In this document: positions 1-7,324 of the stretch, piece after piece
Numbering within the stretch: the stretch's first letter is position 1
How the letters are laid out: each line of letters starts with the position of its first letter
From: Alphaproteobacteria bacterium
GTDB taxonomy: Bacteria; Pseudomonadota; Alphaproteobacteria; Rhizobiales; Devosiaceae
Reading direction: 5' to 3'
NCBI GenBank assembly: GCA_024279575.1
Contig: JAJRRJ010000069.1
Span: 1 to 19,034, forward strand
Length of the DNA: 19,034 nucleotides
Translations under genes and position numbers: made by a program
The notes under the pieces: generated by a model
Databases searched by the model: none
Told to the model about the DNA's origin: nothing
Seen by the model: the letters and a program-made list of their open reading frames with translations, nothing else

Positions 1-1749
1 CTCGTTGACGCTGAGTTGAGCGTTAGCATGCGCGATCGGGTTGCACTTGTGGGGCGCAATGGATCAGGAAAGTCCACTTTATTAAAAATTGGCGCGGGCC
101 TGGTTGAAAAAGATGCGGGAACCCGGTTCGTTCAGCCCGGTGCGACCCTGCATTATTTGCCCCAGGAACCTGACCTGAGCGGGTTTGACACCACCCTTGC
201 CTATGTGGAGGCCGGTTTGGGGCCAAGCCAGGATCAATTTCGGGCCGCATATCTTTTGGAACAGCTTGGCATGACTGGTTTTGAAAAGGTTATCAACCTC
301 TCCGGTGGTGAGGCGCGCCGGGCGGCTTTGGCGCGGGTGCTGGCACCCAACCCGGATGTTTTATTGCTTGATGAACCCACCAACCATCTGGACCTTCCAG
401 CCATTGAGTGGCTGGAGGAGGAATTGGCCGGCTTAAAAAGCGCTTTGATTATTATATCCCATGACCGCGCCTTTCTGTCCGCGTTGACGTCAAAAACCCT
501 GTGGCTTGATCGCGGAACAACCCGCCAGCTCGATCAGGGGTTTGCCGGCTTTGAAAAATGGCGCGATCAGGTTCTTATGGAAGAAGAACTGGCCCAGCAT
601 AAACTTGATCGCAAAATCGTGAGAGAGGAACATTGGTTGCGCTATGGGGTAACCGCCAGACGAAAACGCAATGTGCGGCGGTTGGGTGAGTTGCACAATT
701 TGCGTAAAACCCGCGCAGAGCATGTGGGTGCAACAGGAAACCTGACCATATCCGTTGCGAAAGGCAAGGAAACCGGCACCCTTATAATTGAGGCAAAAAA
801 TCTCAGTAAAACCCTGGGTGGCAAGCCATTGGTCAAAGATTTTTCCCTGCGGGTGATGCGTGGGGATCGGGTGGCAATTGTGGGGCCAAACGGGGTTGGC
901 AAAACCACGCTGATAAACCTACTGACGTCAACTTTGGCTCCAGATGAGGGCGAGGTGCGCATTGGATCCAGCGTGCAAATGGCTTTGTTGGACCAGACAC
1001 GCGCCACTCTGCCCCCCGACACCAGTTTGAAAGATGCCCTGACCGGGGGCGGTAAAGATACCGTGCTGATAAACGGTTCTGAAAAACACGTTATCGGTTA
1101 TATGAAGGACTTTCTGTTTTCCCCTGATCAGCTCAATACGCCCCTAAAAGCGCTTTCGGGCGGGGAGCGCGCCCGGGTAATGCTGGCGCGGGCTTTGGCA
1201 CTTCCCTCAAATTTGCTGGTGCTTGATGAACCCACCAATGATCTGGACCTTGAAACACTGGATCTGTTGCAGGAAACCCTGGCTGAGTATCCCGGCACAT
1301 TGATTATTGTCAGCCATGACCGTGATTTTATTGACCGGGTGGCAACCATCACTCTTATTGCAGAGGGGGATGGTACATGGACAACCTATGCGGGGGGGTA
1401 TGCGGATATGGTGGCCTTGCGCGGGTTTGGTGTACGCAAGGGAAAAACGCTTCCAAAGGCGGTATCAAAGGCCCAATCGGCAAAAAAACCTTCCCGGACC
1501 TCGGTTTTGACCAAAAAGAAACTCTCTTTTAACCAGCAGCACGCCCTTAAAACCCTGCCTGAAAAAATGGCAAACCTTGAATCCGATATGGCCGGATTGC
1601 GCACCCGACTGGAAGACCCTGGATTTTATTCCCGTGATCCGCAATCGTTCGCGGATGTGTCAAAGCAGCTACAGGAAAAGCAAACTTTATTTGATGAGTT
1701 TGAAAACCAATGGCTGGAACTTGAAATTTTGCGCGAAGAACTGCTCTAA
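1..1749 (+). CDS. uup: ABC-F family ATPase, Uup type (5' end outside window)
   Basis: Soluble protein with two ABC ATPase domains and no membrane segments, so a translation- or DNA-associated ABC-F protein rather than a transporter. The frame is open from base 1 upstream of the first ATG, so the N-terminus (probably about 20-30 residues) is missing. Domain 1 has Walker A GRNGSGKST near residue 18, signature LSGGE near 100 and Walker B LLLDEPTNHLD. A linker follows with the E-x-W-x-R-x-G-x-x-ARRKRN pattern typical of Uup. Domain 2 has GPNGVGKTT, LSGGERARV and LVLDEPTNDLDLETL, the last a Uup hallmark. The C-terminal 80 residues are charged and predicted coiled coil, matching the Uup C-terminal domain. 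Uup in E. coli affects transposon excision and ribosome/DNA-intermediate processing; the role here is inferred. It ends about 190 bases before dnaN. Confidence 0.9.
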   Translation, partial: LVDAELSVSMRDRVALVGRNGSGKSTLLKIGAGLVEKDAGTRFVQPGATLHYLPQEPDLSGFDTTLAYVEAGLGPSQDQFRAAYLLEQLGMTGFEKVINLSGGEARRAALARVLAPNPDVLLLDEPTNHLDLPAIEWLEEELAGLKSALIIISHDRAFLSALTSKTLWLDRGTTRQLDQGFAGFEKWRDQVLMEEELAQHKLDRKIVREEHWLRYGVTARRKRNVRRLGELHNLRKTRAEHVGATGNLTISVAKGKETGTLIIEAKNLSKTLGGKPLVKDFSLRVMRGDRVAIVGPNGVGKTTLINLLTSTLAPDEGEVRIGSSVQMALLDQTRATLPPDTSLKDALTGGGKDTVLINGSEKHVIGYMKDFLFSPDQLNTPLKALSGGERARVMLARALALPSNLLVLDEPTNDLDLETLDLLQETLAEYPGTLIIVSHDRDFIDRVATITLIAEGDGTWTTYAGGYADMVALRGFGVRKGKTLPKAVSKAQSAKKPSRTSVLTKKKLSFNQQHALKTLPEKMANLESDMAGLRTRLEDPGFYSRDPQSFADVSKQLQEKQTLFDEFENQWLELEILREELL

Positions 1750-1795
1750 GCTATGCCATAGGGAGCAGGCCGGATGTCAACAGAGTAAAAATGAT

Positions 1796-1837
1796 CTTGA
1801 GATTCCCGTTGCATTTCTTGAGATTCCCCTTGCATTT
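1796..1837. repeat. Tandem 21-bp direct repeat with two GANTC sites upstream of dnaN
   Basis: Two head-to-tail 21-bp copies (1796-1816 and 1817-1837) differ at one base (G versus C at unit position 13). Each starts CTTGAGATTCCC and ends TTGCATTT. Each carries a GATTC (1801-1805 and 1822-1826), the GANTC target of the alphaproteobacterial CcrM methylase, spaced 21 bp or two helical turns. The TTGCA at 1830-1834 pairs with TGCAA at 1840-1844 as a short inverted repeat. A regulatory role for dnaN is inferred. Confidence 0.75.
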
Positions 1838-1873
1838 AGTGCAAACTCGCGGCAATTTCTTTTACCCTGCGCT

Positions 1874-1901
1874 TTGTCATTTGCATGCAACTTGCTAGGG
1901 T
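1874..1901 (+). promoter_or_regulatory. Possible dnaN promoter with palindrome in its spacer
   Basis: TTGTCA (1874-1879) and TAGGGT (1896-1901) are separated by 16 bases and sit about 40 bases before the dnaN start. The match to a -35/-10 pair is moderate (the -10 has only T, A and the final T). A perfect 10-bp palindrome, TTGCATGCAA (1881-1890), lies in the spacer, where a repressor or MerR-type activator would act. It shares the TTGCA/TGCAA element with the upstream tandem repeat. Confidence 0.35.
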
Positions 1902-1941
1902 AAAAACCAATACTAAGAATTTATAAGGCTAGGATTGTTCG

Positions 1942-3060
1942 ATGAAAGTTACGTTGGAACGCAACCATTTACTTAAATCCCTGGGACATGTTCACCGGGT
2001 GGTTGAGCGGCGCAATACGTATCCTATTCTGGCCAATGTATTGCTTGAGGCAAGTGAAGCCGGTTTGCAGTTGCGTGCCACTGATCTGGATATAGAGGTC
2101 ACTGAAACCGTCCCCGCTATGGTGCAGACCAAGGGCACAACGACAGTTCCCGCGCACACTCTTTATGAAATTGTGCGTAAATTGGCCGATGGCGCTGAAG
2201 TTCATTTGGAAATTGAGGGGGATGATCAGATGCGCATCACCTCGGGGCGTTCAAGGTTTTTCCTTGCCTGCCTTTCCGCTGACGGCTTTCCTGATTTGAA
2301 GTCGGGTGAATTTTCTAATGATTTTTCAATTCCCGCCACTGACCTGGCCGGATTGATTTCGCGTACCCAGTTTGCCATTTCCACCGAAGAAACCCGTTAT
2401 TACCTGAACGGGATTTATTTTCACAGTCTTCAAAATGAAGGCACCCCTACGTTGCGCGCAGTGGCCACCGACGGGCATCGGCTTGCCCGGGCGGACCTTG
2501 TCGCCCCTGAAGGTGCTGGCGATATTCCTGGAATTATTGTTCCGCGTAAAACTGTCGGTGAGATCCAGAAATTACTTGATGGCGTTGAGGGTGATGTGCG
2601 GATGGAAATTTCTGAAACCAAAATTCGCCTGAGTGCAGGCTCGGTTGTGCTTTTATCTAAACTGATCGAGGGTACTTTTCCCGATTATGAGCGCATCATG
2701 CCACAAAATAATGATAAGGAAATGATAATTGACCGTGCCAGTTTTGCCGCAGCGGTCGATCGTGTTTCAACAATTGCCTCCGAGCGCGGTGGCAAGGTTG
2801 TTAAATTGGCGATTGCCAACGGAAACCTTGAATTGACCGTTACAAATCCTGAACATGGCACAGCCAATGAAGAGGTGCCGGTAAGCTTTGACCACGATTT
2901 GTTTGAAATTGGATTTAACGCTAAATACCTGCTTGATATTCTCTCTCAGATCGGGTCAGAAAACGCGTCCTTTTTGTTTGGGGATTCTGGTTCGCCAACC
3001 CTTGTGGGCGATCAGGATGACGAAACTGCCGCTTACCTGATTATGCCAATGCGCGTTTAA
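1942..3060 (+). CDS. dnaN: DNA polymerase III beta subunit (sliding clamp)
   Basis: Ring-shaped processivity clamp that tethers DNA polymerase III and other clamp-binding proteins to DNA. The 372 residues match the usual alphaproteobacterial length and cover the three clamp domains. Recognisable stretches are the N-terminal MKVTLERNHLLKSLG, the RNTYPILANVLLEA segment, ATDGHRLA near residue 176, and the canonical C-terminal LIMPMRV. AGGA (1931-1934) lies 7 bases before the ATG. It lies 28 bases ahead of recF, the conserved dnaN-recF order, so co-transcription is likely. dnaA is not upstream; a Uup-type gene is there instead, as often occurs in alphaproteobacteria where dnaA and dnaN are separated. 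Confidence 0.98.
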   Translation: MKVTLERNHLLKSLGHVHRVVERRNTYPILANVLLEASEAGLQLRATDLDIEVTETVPAMVQTKGTTTVPAHTLYEIVRKLADGAEVHLEIEGDDQMRITSGRSRFFLACLSADGFPDLKSGEFSNDFSIPATDLAGLISRTQFAISTEETRYYLNGIYFHSLQNEGTPTLRAVATDGHRLARADLVAPEGAGDIPGIIVPRKTVGEIQKLLDGVEGDVRMEISETKIRLSAGSVVLLSKLIEGTFPDYERIMPQNNDKEMIIDRASFAAAVDRVSTIASERGGKVVKLAIANGNLELTVTNPEHGTANEEVPVSFDHDLFEIGFNAKYLLDILSQIGSENASFLFGDSGSPTLVGDQDDETAAYLIMPMRV

Positions 3061-3088
3061 TTCAAACAGAGGTTTTGCTGGGAGAACT

Positions 3089-4207
3089 ATGTCAAAGCCT
3101 GCCCGTTATATTTCCAGATTACGCCTAACCGGTTTTCGCTCCTATGGGAATGCTTCCCTTGATATTGAAGCGGCCAATGTGGTTTTGACCGGTGCAAACG
3201 GGGCTGGAAAGACCAACCTGATTGAAGCGGGGTCACTTTTATCACCCGGGCGTGGATTGCGCGGGGTGGCATTTGAAAATCTGACAAAAATTGGCACCCC
3301 CGGGCCGTGGGCGGTGGCCGCAACAATAATGACCCCCGGCGGGGAAGTGGATATGGGCACGGGTGCCAACCCGAGCAAATCGGGACGGCGGGTACGCATA
3401 AATGGCGCCAATGCTTCAGCAATCGAAGATATGGCGGCCTTTGTACGTTTGCTTTGGCTGACCCCGGCAATGGATGGCCTGTTTACGGGCGCTGCGGGGG
3501 ATCGGCGACGGTTTTTGGACCGGCTTGTAATGACGCTTATTCCTGACCATGCGTTCTCGGTAAGTGGATTTGAAAAAGCCATGCGTCAGAGAAACCGGCT
3601 GTTGGAGGATAATGCGGACCCTGATTGGATCCGGGCTGTTGAGGTGCAGATGGCCGATTTTGCCGCCGCTATGCATTTCGCCCGTGCTGATAGCCTTTCC
3701 CATTTGCAGCAGTTGGCCAGTCTTGGTGTATCGCCTGCCTTCCCGGCGGCAATTTTAACGCTTGATCCGGTTTTTTCTGATGATCGTGATGAGTTTGCCT
3801 CCTCTTCGGCCCTTGAATTTGCCTTGCTGGAACATTGGCAACAAAACCGGGGGCTGGACCGGGCCGCAAAACGTACGCTTGTTGGGCCCCATCGGGTTGA
3901 TATGCAGGTTACTCACCTGCAAAAATCAATGCCAGCCAAACTTTGCTCCACCGGGGAACAAAAGGCGCTGTTGATCGGGTTGATCCTTGCGCATGCGCGA
4001 CTGGTGGCAAATATGACCGGCATCACCCCCATATTGCTGCTGGATGAGGTCGCCGCCCATCTGGACCCGGATCGTCGCATTGCCCTGTTTGAAGCGCTTG
4101 CTGATTTGCAGACGCAGGTGTGGATGACTGGCACCGACCCGATACTTTTTGAGGGATTGGAGGGTGAAACGCTGCGGGTGCAGGTTAAGGAGGGGCAACT
4201 GTTATGA
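3089..4207 (+). CDS. recF: DNA replication and repair protein RecF
   Basis: SMC-like ATPase that, with RecO and RecR, loads RecA at single-strand gaps. The 372 residues show the typical N-terminal ISRLRLTGFRSY, Walker A GANGAGKT (35-42), an ABC-type signature STGEQKALLIG (288-298), and Walker B ILLLDEVAAHLD (315-326). Near the middle, LVGPHRVD is the conserved RecF motif before the signature. A GGGAGA ribosome site lies just before the ATG. The gene follows dnaN by 28 bases. Its TGA overlaps the ATG of the next gene in an ATGA junction, which implies translational coupling to yaiI. Confidence 0.97.
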   Translation: MSKPARYISRLRLTGFRSYGNASLDIEAANVVLTGANGAGKTNLIEAGSLLSPGRGLRGVAFENLTKIGTPGPWAVAATIMTPGGEVDMGTGANPSKSGRRVRINGANASAIEDMAAFVRLLWLTPAMDGLFTGAAGDRRRFLDRLVMTLIPDHAFSVSGFEKAMRQRNRLLEDNADPDWIRAVEVQMADFAAAMHFARADSLSHLQQLASLGVSPAFPAAILTLDPVFSDDRDEFASSSALEFALLEHWQQNRGLDRAAKRTLVGPHRVDMQVTHLQKSMPAKLCSTGEQKALLIGLILAHARLVANMTGITPILLLDEVAAHLDPDRRIALFEALADLQTQVWMTGTDPILFEGLEGETLRVQVKEGQLL

Positions 4208-4668
4208 CAATTGTATATGTGGATGCGGATGCCTGTCCGGTGCGCAGGGAAGTTCAAAAAGTAGCCGAGCGTTTCGCTTTGAAAACCATAATGGTATGCG
4301 ATGGTGGAATTCGCCCCTCTCGCGACCCGATGGTGCAGGTGGTTGTGGTCCCCGCCGGTGCCGATGCCGCTGACGACTGGATAGCTGAGCATGCCGGGCA
4401 TGCAGACATTGTGATAACGCAGGATATACCGCTGGCCGCACGTTGTCTTGATAAGGGGGCATTGGTTCTTGGCCCAGGTGGAAAAGAGTTTACCCATGAA
4501 AATATAGGTATGAAACTGGGAATGCGTGAGCTTAACCAGCACTTGCGTGAAACGGGTATGGGGGGCAGTTTTAACAGGCCATTTGAGGCCGCTGATCGCT
4601 CTCGTTTTTTGCAGGCTTTGGACCGCGCTGTTAACCGGGCCAAAGCCATGGTCAAACCGCAGACCTGA
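4204..4668 (+). CDS. yaiI: YaiI/YqxD family protein (DUF188, UPF0178)
   Basis: A 154-residue conserved protein of the YaiI/YqxD family. Family features seen are the N-terminal IYVDADACPVR with paired Asp residues, DDWIAEHAGHADIVITQDIPLAARCLDKGA in the middle (read here as separate motifs DDWI, ADIVITQDIPLA and ALVLGP), and GGSFNRPF near the C-terminus. The acidic residues and fold resemble PIN-type nucleases, but no biochemical role is established for the family. The start overlaps the recF stop by 4 bases and AAGGAGG lies in the recF end at about 4188-4194, so the start is well supported. Coupling to recF suggests a nucleic-acid role, but that is inference from context. Confidence 0.92.
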   Translation: MTIVYVDADACPVRREVQKVAERFALKTIMVCDGGIRPSRDPMVQVVVVPAGADAADDWIAEHAGHADIVITQDIPLAARCLDKGALVLGPGGKEFTHENIGMKLGMRELNQHLRETGMGGSFNRPFEAADRSRFLQALDRAVNRAKAMVKPQT

Positions 4669-4684
4669 ACCGCCATTTCACTTG

Positions 4685-4702
4685 GGAAAATTACGCTTTT
4701 CC
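4685..4702. other. Short inverted repeat between yaiI and gyrB
   Basis: GGAAAA (4685-4690) and TTTTCC (4697-4702) flank a 6-base loop 16 bases after yaiI. The stem is short and not followed by a T-run, so it is at best a weak terminator or an operator. The same 76-base gap has a GATTC (GANTC) site at 4732-4736, eight bases before the gyrB ATG. No convincing -35/-10 pair was found in the gap. Confidence 0.3.
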
Positions 4703-4744
4703 GCTACAAGTTAGACAATTGAAACAGTCCTGATTCGGTACCCT

Positions 4745-7186
4745 ATGAGCGAAAATGAGAACGAACAAAACCAACCCGTATTCGTCGATGACTATGGCGC
4801 TGATTCTATTAAGGTTCTCAAAGGGTTGGACGCTGTTCGCAAACGGCCCGGCATGTATATTGGTGACACTGATGATGGCTCCGGTCTGCATCATATGGTT
4901 TATGAGGTGGTGGACAATGCCATTGACGAGGCGCTTGCAGGACACGCCGATCTTGTCACCGTTACACTAAATGCCGACGGGTCGGTTTCAGTAACGGACA
5001 ATGGGCGCGGCATTCCGGTTGATCTCCACAAGGAAGAGGGGATTTCAGCCGCTGAAGTGATTATGACGCAGCTCCACGCGGGTGGGAAATTTGATCAGAA
5101 TTCCTATAAGGTTTCGGGTGGTCTGCACGGGGTGGGCGTATCGGTGGTCAATGCGCTTTCTGTCTGGCTAAAACTCAAAATCGGGCGCAGAGGCGGGTTT
5201 CATGAAATCAGTTTTACCCACGGGGTTGCCGATAAACCGCTGGAGCGCACGGGGGATGCTGGGGATTATACCGGCACCGAGCTTTCATTTATGCCCTCCA
5301 CTGACACCTTCACCATGGTTGATTTTGATTTCACAATCCTCGAGCACCGTTTGCGTGAACTGGCATTTTTGAATTCAGGTGTGCACATCATTCTTACTGA
5401 TAACCGACCGGCTGAACCGGTTGCGGTGGACCTGCACTATGATGGAGGGCTTGAGGCCTTTGTGCGTTTTCTTGACAAGGCCAAATCCCCGCTTCTCGAG
5501 GCGCCCATCACATTTGAAGTGGAAAAAGACGGGATCATGGTGGAAGTAGCCCTGTGGTGGAATGAGAGCTACCATGAAAATGTGCTTTGTTTTACCAACA
5601 ACATCCCCCAGCGGGACGGGGGCACCCATCTGGCAGGTCTGCGTGGCGCACTGACCCGTCAGGTAACCGGATATGCTGATAGATCCGGTATTTTGAAACG
5701 TGAAAAGGTACAGCTGACCGGTGATGACTGCCGGGAAGGGCTGACCTGTGTGCTCTCAGTCAAAGTACCTGATCCCAAATTCTCCTCCCAGACCAAGGAT
5801 AAACTTGTTTCCTCTGAAGTGCGCCCGGTTGTTGAGGGTGTTATCAATGATAAACTTGGTCAATGGTTCGAAGAACATCCGGTTGAGGCAAAGTCTGTTG
5901 TGGGCAAGGTTGCAGAAGCTGCCGCCGCCCGCATGGCCGCACGCAAGGCACGCGAATTAACCCGGCGCAAGTCTGCGCTTGATATTTCCTCTCTGCCCGG
6001 AAAACTGGCCGATTGCCAGGAACGTGATCCGGCAAAATCCGAACTGTTTATTGTGGAAGGAGATTCTGCGGGTGGTTCCGCAAAACAGGGTCGGGACCGC
6101 GCCACCCAGGCCGTTTTGCCCCTGCGCGGCAAAATTCTCAATGTGGAACGCGCCCGCTTTGACCGCATGCTTGGTTCTGAACAGGTCGGCACGTTGATCA
6201 CTGCGTTGGGGACCGGTATTGGTCGCGAAGAGTTTGATGTTGAAAAGTTGCGGTATCACAAAATCATCATCATGACCGATGCCGATATTGACGGGGCTCA
6301 TATCCGCACCCTTTTGCTGACCTTCTTTTTCCGGCAAATGCCTGAACTTATTGAACGCGGGCACCTCTATATTGCCCAGCCCCCTTTATACAAAATCAAG
6401 CGTGGCCAGTCAGAGCAATATCTCAAGGATGAAGAGGCGCTGGAAGACTATCTGCTGGTTACAGGAACTGATGAAGCCAGTCTTACCATCGGGGATGGCA
6501 GCGTGCACACGGGCGCAGATCTCACCGCCATTGCCTCGGACGCGCGCGATGTTGTGCATGCAATAAACGGGTTGAATACGCGTTATAATCGCACAATTGT
6601 TGAACAGGCTATGATTGCCGGCGCGTTTGAAGAGGGCGCGCTTGAAAGCTCGGCCAAGGCCGAACTACTGGCGAAAAAGATTGCGCATCAACTGGACACT
6701 CTGGCCGACGATGTTGAGCAGGGCTGGCACGGGGAATCCGATGGTCAGGATGGGTTGCGGTTCTGGCGGACTGTGCGCGGGGTGGAAGAATCCCACAATC
6801 TGGACGCAGCTCTCTTGTCGTCTGGCGATATTCGTAAATTGCGCGAACCGGCAAAAGCGATTTCACAAACCTATGCCAGCACGGCAAAACTCACCCGCAA
6901 GGATGTAAGCGAAGCTATTTATGGACCCTTTTCCCTGTTTGATGCGGTAACACGTGCCGGACGCAAAGGTATTTCTCTTCAGCGCTATAAGGGCCTTGGT
7001 GAAATGAACCCCGGCCAGCTTTGGGAAACAACTCTGGACCCCAATATTCGCACCCTGTTACAGGTACATATTGATCAGAGCGATGATACGGATACAATTT
7101 TTTCCGAACTGATGGGCGATCTTGTGGAACCGCGTCGGGATTTCATCCTTACTAATGCGCTTAATGTGGCAAATCTGGACGTTTAG
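4745..7186 (+). CDS. gyrB: DNA gyrase subunit B
   Basis: ATPase subunit of gyrase, which introduces negative supercoils with GyrA. The 813 residues have the expected order. The GHKL ATPase domain has EVVDNAIDEALAGH with the catalytic Glu at 54, DNGRGIP with Asp85, and GGLHGVGVSVVNALS. The transducer domain has the QTK loop at 349-351. The TOPRIM domain has EGDSAGGSAKQ (438-448), LPLRGKILNVE and DADIDGAHI (512-520). The C-terminal GyrB domain has QRYKGLGEMN. The residues equivalent to classic quinolone-resistance sites (EGDSAGG and LRGKI) are the usual ones. No clear Shine-Dalgarno precedes the ATG. The gene lies 76 bases after yaiI, continuing the dnaN-recF-gyrB order. Confidence 0.98.
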   Translation: MSENENEQNQPVFVDDYGADSIKVLKGLDAVRKRPGMYIGDTDDGSGLHHMVYEVVDNAIDEALAGHADLVTVTLNADGSVSVTDNGRGIPVDLHKEEGISAAEVIMTQLHAGGKFDQNSYKVSGGLHGVGVSVVNALSVWLKLKIGRRGGFHEISFTHGVADKPLERTGDAGDYTGTELSFMPSTDTFTMVDFDFTILEHRLRELAFLNSGVHIILTDNRPAEPVAVDLHYDGGLEAFVRFLDKAKSPLLEAPITFEVEKDGIMVEVALWWNESYHENVLCFTNNIPQRDGGTHLAGLRGALTRQVTGYADRSGILKREKVQLTGDDCREGLTCVLSVKVPDPKFSSQTKDKLVSSEVRPVVEGVINDKLGQWFEEHPVEAKSVVGKVAEAAAARMAARKARELTRRKSALDISSLPGKLADCQERDPAKSELFIVEGDSAGGSAKQGRDRATQAVLPLRGKILNVERARFDRMLGSEQVGTLITALGTGIGREEFDVEKLRYHKIIIMTDADIDGAHIRTLLLTFFFRQMPELIERGHLYIAQPPLYKIKRGQSEQYLKDEEALEDYLLVTGTDEASLTIGDGSVHTGADLTAIASDARDVVHAINGLNTRYNRTIVEQAMIAGAFEEGALESSAKAELLAKKIAHQLDTLADDVEQGWHGESDGQDGLRFWRTVRGVEESHNLDAALLSSGDIRKLREPAKAISQTYASTAKLTRKDVSEAIYGPFSLFDAVTRAGRKGISLQRYKGLGEMNPGQLWETTLDPNIRTLLQVHIDQSDDTDTIFSELMGDLVEPRRDFILTNALNVANLDV

Positions 7187-7324
7187 TTGTCGGGTCATTT
7201 ATTTGCCCCGGTTAACCAAATACCTTTACCCCCCATAAACCAGCCACAATTTACATTGATAGCCAGTATATACGCATGTATTGGGCCCTATAAGTGTTTC
7301 GCGTATTGAATGCGTCAGGGCAAA

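Noticed and set aside
1577..1903. A 108-codon plus-strand open frame overlapping the end of uup
   Set aside because: It lies mostly within uup in another frame, runs through the tandem repeat, and has no ribosome site or recognisable domain.
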